A stretch of DNA of 9,318 bases from an uncultured Mucilaginibacter sp. (GTDB lineage: Bacteria; Bacteroidota; Bacteroidia; Sphingobacteriales; Sphingobacteriaceae), in contig CAMLFI010000077.1 in assembly GCA_946479225.1 (NCBI GenBank), forward strand, positions 1 to 9,318. The letters run 5' to 3'. Position numbers and translations under genes: made by a program. The notes below the pieces were generated by a model. It ran no database searches. It was not told the DNA's origin and saw only the letters and a list, made by a program, of their open reading frames with translations. Position 1 is the stretch's first letter. The number at the start of each line of letters is the position of its first letter. This document shows positions 6,867-9,318 of this stretch, in pieces.

Positions 6867-7709
6867 ATGATGAGATCGTTAACAACATTACTTTTAATAT
6901 TAATTGCACTTAAATTGCACGCCCAAAAATTGCCCGGTGTACAACAGGCAAGCGTAAAAGCTCCGGTCAACATAAAAATTGATGGAAAGGCCAATGATTG
7001 GGGCAACAAATTTGAAGCGAGCAATTCCAACACAGACCTGCTATATACCATAGCTAATGATGATAAAAAATTATACTTGGTTGCGCAAACCACATCGCCA
7101 ATTGTTATGAGCCGCATTGCCAGTGGCGGTATAAAGCTGAGTATCCAAAAAAATGGAACCAAAACAGATGCCGGCGCGCCTTTTATAAAGTTTCCGTTTT
7201 TACAAAAAGGCAAGCGGGTAAGCATCGGCTTTGTTAATATAATTGAAGATGGTAAGAACGGAATGCGGCGGGCTCCTGAACCGAAAAATGCAAAAGAGGC
7301 AGAAAAAATAAGCGACTCGTTAGCGCGGAGAAACAACAAAATACTGCTACGTGAACACAAGTGGATATACACCAGCGGTATTGCCGGAGTGGACACCTTG
7401 CTTGCCATTTATAACGAGAACGGGATACAAGCTGCAAATGCTACAAACAGTAAAAAAGCGTACACCTTTGAATTGGCAGTTGATTTAAAGCTGCTTGGAT
7501 TGCAGGCTGACAAAGCCGAAAAGTTCACCTATCATATTGTTGTAAATGGCGAACCCAATAAATCTGCATCACCGTTTGGCCCTGCTGTTTTTGCAGGCGA
7601 CCCGGCGCTCGCTGCACAAAATGAGGAGAGAATACGGAGAATGAACGAACAAATGGAAGCACTTTATGCTACCACCGATTTCTGGGGAGAATACACCTTA
7701 GCCAAGTAA
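6867..7709 (+). CDS. Secreted CBM9-like protein, paralogue 2 of 3 (divergent)
   Basis: The longest copy, 280 aa. Signal peptide MMRSLTTLLLILIALKLHA with cleavage probably before QKLP (residue 20); ATG at 6870 is an equally possible start. It keeps VNIKIDGKANDWGNKFEA (34-51), LLYTIANDDKKLYLVAQT, AIYNENGIQAANA and the tail TTDFWGEYTLAK. It departs from the other two in the middle: it lacks the DR..FNKII stretch, and has a basic/acidic segment (KNGMRRAPEPKNAKEAEKIS) and a longer Pro/Ala-rich stretch before the tail. The different loops suggest another ligand or partner on the same scaffold. It is the first gene behind a consensus promoter, and the third copy follows after 3 bp, so the two are almost certainly cotranscribed. 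Function is unknown; the CBM9-like label is by resemblance. Confidence 0.82.
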   Translation: MMRSLTTLLLILIALKLHAQKLPGVQQASVKAPVNIKIDGKANDWGNKFEASNSNTDLLYTIANDDKKLYLVAQTTSPIVMSRIASGGIKLSIQKNGTKTDAGAPFIKFPFLQKGKRVSIGFVNIIEDGKNGMRRAPEPKNAKEAEKISDSLARRNNKILLREHKWIYTSGIAGVDTLLAIYNENGIQAANATNSKKAYTFELAVDLKLLGLQADKAEKFTYHIVVNGEPNKSASPFGPAVFAGDPALAAQNEERIRRMNEQMEALYATTDFWGEYTLAK

Positions 7710-7712
7710 ATA

Positions 7713-8507
7713 ATGAAAACATTACAACTACTTTTAATAGCCGCGTTGGCTTTTGCAAATGCCAACGCCCAAAAACTGCCTAACAAACAGGAAGTAAGTG
7801 TTCGCCTACTCCCAAATGTTAAAATTGACGGAAAAGCAACGGAATGGAACAACCAGTTTCAGGCTTACAATAAAACTACCGATTTTTATTATACCATAGC
7901 CAATAATAACGATGAGTTATGTTTAGTTATTCAAACCAGTGACCGTTTCGCGTTCAATAAAATTATTGACAGGGGGCTTACACTATCGGTTAAAAATCCA
8001 GTAACCGGCAAAGCTGCAAACTTCACTTTTCCTAGTGGTGTATATAATGCCATCAACGGGCTCTCCACAACGCTAAGGGACGATATACTCAGAGGCTCGC
8101 CAAAGCTTTCTGAGGCGGATATAATGGCTAATAACAAAACACTTAAAGACAGGCACAGGCTTATAAAAGTTGAAGGAGTTGAAGGGATAGATACATTAGT
8201 ATCTGTTTATAATGAAAATGGCATTCAGGCGGCTGAACTGTTTGATAATAATAGAGCGTACACGTTAGAAATGGCTGTTAAACTTAAGCTGATAGGCCTT
8301 TCATCAAGTAATGGAACAAAAATCAGGTACAAGTTAAAGCTTAACCCGGCGGGAGTGCGGGCTTTTGATCCCGACCGTTACGTTATAGAAGAAGGCTTAC
8401 AAATTCCGCCCGTAGAGTTTGAGAAGTTAAAAGCGGAAGTAGCTATTAGATATGCTAAAACGTTTGGCGGAACTGATTTTGAAGGCGAATATACTTTAGC
8501 AAAATAA
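7713..8507 (+). CDS. Secreted CBM9-like protein, paralogue 3 of 3
   Basis: A 264-aa protein with signal peptide MKTLQLLLIAALAFANANA, cleavage probably before QKLP (residue 20). Conserved blocks are NVKIDGKATEWNNQFQAYN (35-53), DFYYTIANNNDELCLVIQTSDRFAFNKII, RHRLIKVEGVEGIDTL, SVYNENGIQAAELFDNNRAYTLEMAVKLKLIG and the tail GGTDFEGEYTLAK. In place of LYL it has LCL, an exposed-strand Tyr-to-Cys change, and the Trp of the FWGEYTLAK tail is replaced by Glu. It begins 3 bp after the stop of paralogue 2, with no room for its own promoter. Despite this it resembles paralogue 1 more closely, so the order of duplications is not simply neighbour to neighbour, or copies 1 and 3 have exchanged sequence. 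Molecular function is unknown. Confidence 0.82.
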   Translation: MKTLQLLLIAALAFANANAQKLPNKQEVSVRLLPNVKIDGKATEWNNQFQAYNKTTDFYYTIANNNDELCLVIQTSDRFAFNKIIDRGLTLSVKNPVTGKAANFTFPSGVYNAINGLSTTLRDDILRGSPKLSEADIMANNKTLKDRHRLIKVEGVEGIDTLVSVYNENGIQAAELFDNNRAYTLEMAVKLKLIGLSSSNGTKIRYKLKLNPAGVRAFDPDRYVIEEGLQIPPVEFEKLKAEVAIRYAKTFGGTDFEGEYTLAK

Positions 8508-8578
8508 TATAAATAAGCTGCGACTTTTTAAATAGTCAGACCCGATTTCATGATAAACTAAAATTTTTTGTTGGTAGC

Positions 8579-8608
8579 TTGTTTTTTTACGAAACTATCG
8601 TAGATTTA
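8579..8608 (+). promoter_or_regulatory. Promoter embedded in the operator pair
   Basis: TTG (8579-8581), 19 bases, then TAGATTTA (8601-8608) matches the Bacteroidota promoter consensus with one change in the last base of the -7 element (A for G). Its -7 element overlaps both flanking dyads, so a protein bound there would block it. The predicted start is near 8615. The next intact gene on this strand starts at 8843, leaving a leader of roughly 230 bases. Confidence 0.5.
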
Positions 8609-8621
8609 CGAAGTGTTCGTA
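8588..8621. promoter_or_regulatory. Two tandem TACGA-N5-TCGTA operator-like dyads
   Basis: TACGA-AACTA-TCGTA (8588-8602) and TACGA-AGTGT-TCGTA (8607-8621) are perfect dyads with the same half-sites and spacing. Their centres are 19 bp apart, about two helical turns. The second extends to a 19-bp palindrome (8605-8623, TTTACGAA-GTG-TTCGTAAA), and the outer T and A runs extend the overall symmetry. The layout is that of operators for a dimeric winged-helix repressor of the BlaI/MecI/CopY kind, whose sites have similar short inverted half-sites. That family assignment is inference, and no such regulator is encoded in the window. Confidence 0.65.
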
Positions 8622-8668
8622 AAAAACCAATTTATCACAATATATTATAAAGAACCTGAACTAAATGA

Positions 8669-8710
8669 CACTACCGGCAATTTTTTGGGAAAATATACTT
8701 AGCAAAATAA
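8669..8710 (+). pseudogene. Frameshifted C-terminal remnant of a fourth CBM9-like paralogue
   Basis: In one frame this stretch reads TTGNFLGKYT and then stops. The paralogues end (T)TDFWGEYTLAK or GGTDFEGEYTLAK. At DNA level AATATACTTAGCAAAATAA (8692-8710) equals the end of paralogue 3, AATATACTTTAGCAAAATAA (8488-8507), except for one missing T that breaks the frame. The preceding ACTACCGGCAATTTTTTGGG parallels ACCACCGATTTCTGGGG of paralogue 2. Only the tail is recognisable; the rest of the copy is gone or was never there. Confidence 0.7.
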
Positions 8711-8751
8711 CGCTTTGTAAAAAACCTGTGAGAAACGTTAATAAATGTTAA

Positions 8752-8768
8752 TTTAGTTGCTAACTAAA
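8752..8768. promoter_or_regulatory. Palindrome TTTAGTT-N3-AACTAAA upstream of receptor gene
   Basis: A perfect 7+3+7 inverted repeat lies 75 bases before the ATG at 8843. A third half-site, TAGTT, follows at 8773-8777, beside a partial -7-like TAGTTTG (8773-8779). It may be an operator or an activator site of the receptor-like gene. I found no full promoter consensus here. Confidence 0.4.
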
Positions 8769-8842
8769 AAAATAGTTTGTATGTTAGGGTGCCAATTAAA
8801 CCGAAAACAGACCAACATCTAACCTTATTATACCACAGCCCT

Positions 8843-9318
8843 ATGAAAGGCATATATCTTACTTTATCTATATTATTACTATCGCTTAAATTATTGGCGC
8901 AAGCGCCCGGTACCCAAGGCAAGGCGGCAACGGCTAACCAGATACCCCCTGCGCTCGAATTCAGGGATGTGAGCGGGATTGTAAAGGACGAAAAGGACGA
9001 ACCGGTGCCTGGAGCCGTGGTGCTGCTTAAATCGCCCTTAGATTCTGTTTTAACAACCACCAACAGCAATGGTATATTTATATTTAAGCAGGTAAAACGG
9101 GCCGGTTTTTATATTACCGTAAGCGGCGTAGGCATACCAACAACCACAAAGTTATATCGTAATAATGACCTGGCCAAGCAGATAGTGCTGGATCCTATCG
9201 AGCTAAAGCCACCGAAAGCTATTGAACTGAAGGAAGTGACAATAAATGGCGCACCTACCATTATTTATAAGCAGGACACGGTTGAATACAAAGCCAGCGA
9301 TTATAAAGTGCGCGAAGG
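8843..9318 (+). CDS. Outer-membrane receptor-like protein with CarboxypepD_reg domain, 5' part
   Basis: 158 codons are visible and the frame runs off the right edge. A signal peptide (MKGIYLTLSILLLSLKLLAQ) is followed by a linker, then a carboxypeptidase-regulatory-like beta-sandwich at about residues 43-105 (VSGIVKDEKDEPVPGAVVLLK, then TTTNSNGIFIFKQV). After it comes LKEVTINGAPTIIYKQDTVEYKASDYKVRE (about 129-158), the usual entry to the plug of TonB-dependent or outer-membrane beta-barrel family proteins in Bacteroidota. The full protein would probably be 700-900 aa and span the outer membrane. A substrate cannot be named. It follows the paralogue array on the same strand after 335 bp. Whether it uses the operator-covered promoter or a nearer one is not clear. 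The lack of the barrel in view leaves open receptor versus non-TonB barrel. Confidence 0.85.
   Translation, partial: MKGIYLTLSILLLSLKLLAQAPGTQGKAATANQIPPALEFRDVSGIVKDEKDEPVPGAVVLLKSPLDSVLTTTNSNGIFIFKQVKRAGFYITVSGVGIPTTTKLYRNNDLAKQIVLDPIELKPPKAIELKEVTINGAPTIIYKQDTVEYKASDYKVRE

Larger units (their letters stand above)
8508..8842. other. Intergenic region with operator pair, decayed gene tail and dyad
   Basis: This 335-bp AT-rich stretch separates the third paralogue from the receptor-like gene. It holds, in order: a weak GACT-N8-AGTC dyad (8522-8537), a promoter overlapped by two TACGA-N5-TCGTA sites, a frameshifted remnant of the paralogue tail, and a 7+3+7 palindrome about 75 bases before the next start codon. 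No intact gene is seen. A 28-codon frame from 8665 overlaps the remnant in another frame and has no coding features. Confidence 0.6.

Noticed and set aside
6863..7437. Minus-strand frames opposite paralogue 2
   Set aside because: Antisense shadows; paralogue 2 has a signal peptide, paralogous blocks and a consensus promoter.
8665..8751. 28-codon frame starting ATG at 8665
   Set aside because: It runs through the paralogue remnant in another frame and has no start context, signal or motif.
8764..9069. Minus-strand frame opposite the receptor gene start
   Set aside because: The plus strand has a signal peptide and a clear CarboxypepD_reg domain; the antisense product is Ser/Thr-rich and featureless.

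Overview
The window reads as a chromosomal segment of a Bacteroidota bacterium, most likely Sphingobacteriaceae (Mucilaginibacter/Pedobacter-like). The evidence is the moderately AT-rich sequence, the near absence of Shine-Dalgarno sequences, promoters of the Bacteroidota type (TTG, about 20 bases, TAnnTTTG), secreted proteins ending their signal peptides in A-Q, and a CarboxypepD_reg/outer-membrane-barrel gene at the right edge. The family-level placement is inference from gene content and style.

Left part (1-5661) is housekeeping. On the minus strand: fmt (Met-tRNA formyltransferase, running off the left edge), namZ (DUF1343 exo-N-acetylmuramidase), a small lipoprotein, mazG (NTP pyrophosphohydrolase) and mnmD (tRNA wobble-uridine methyltransferase). 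On the plus strand, divergent from namZ and convergent with the lipoprotein gene, is a LolC/LolE-type ABC permease with a TTG start. mnmD, mazG and the lipoprotein gene are codirectional and may be cotranscribed. mnmD carries two simple intergenic-type repeats. One is inside the reading frame, and the other supplies its last codons and forms a 22-bp inverted repeat in the mnmD-mazG gap.

Right part (5662-9318) is accessory. Three tandem plus-strand paralogues encode secreted proteins of about 260-280 aa with a CBM9-like N-terminal region and a shared C-terminal tail (GEYTLAK). The second and third are 3 bp apart and are preceded by a textbook Bacteroidota promoter. A frameshifted tail of a fourth copy lies further downstream, so the array was once larger or was built by repeated duplication. 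Between the third copy and this remnant are two TACGA-N5-TCGTA dyads that flank and overlap a promoter -7 element, which looks like a repressor-controlled promoter with no regulator gene in view. The window ends in the 5' part of an outer-membrane receptor-like gene.

No rRNA, tRNA, CRISPR array, transposase or phage gene was seen. The most interesting region is 5850-8770: the duplicated secreted family, its decayed copy and the orphan operator pair.
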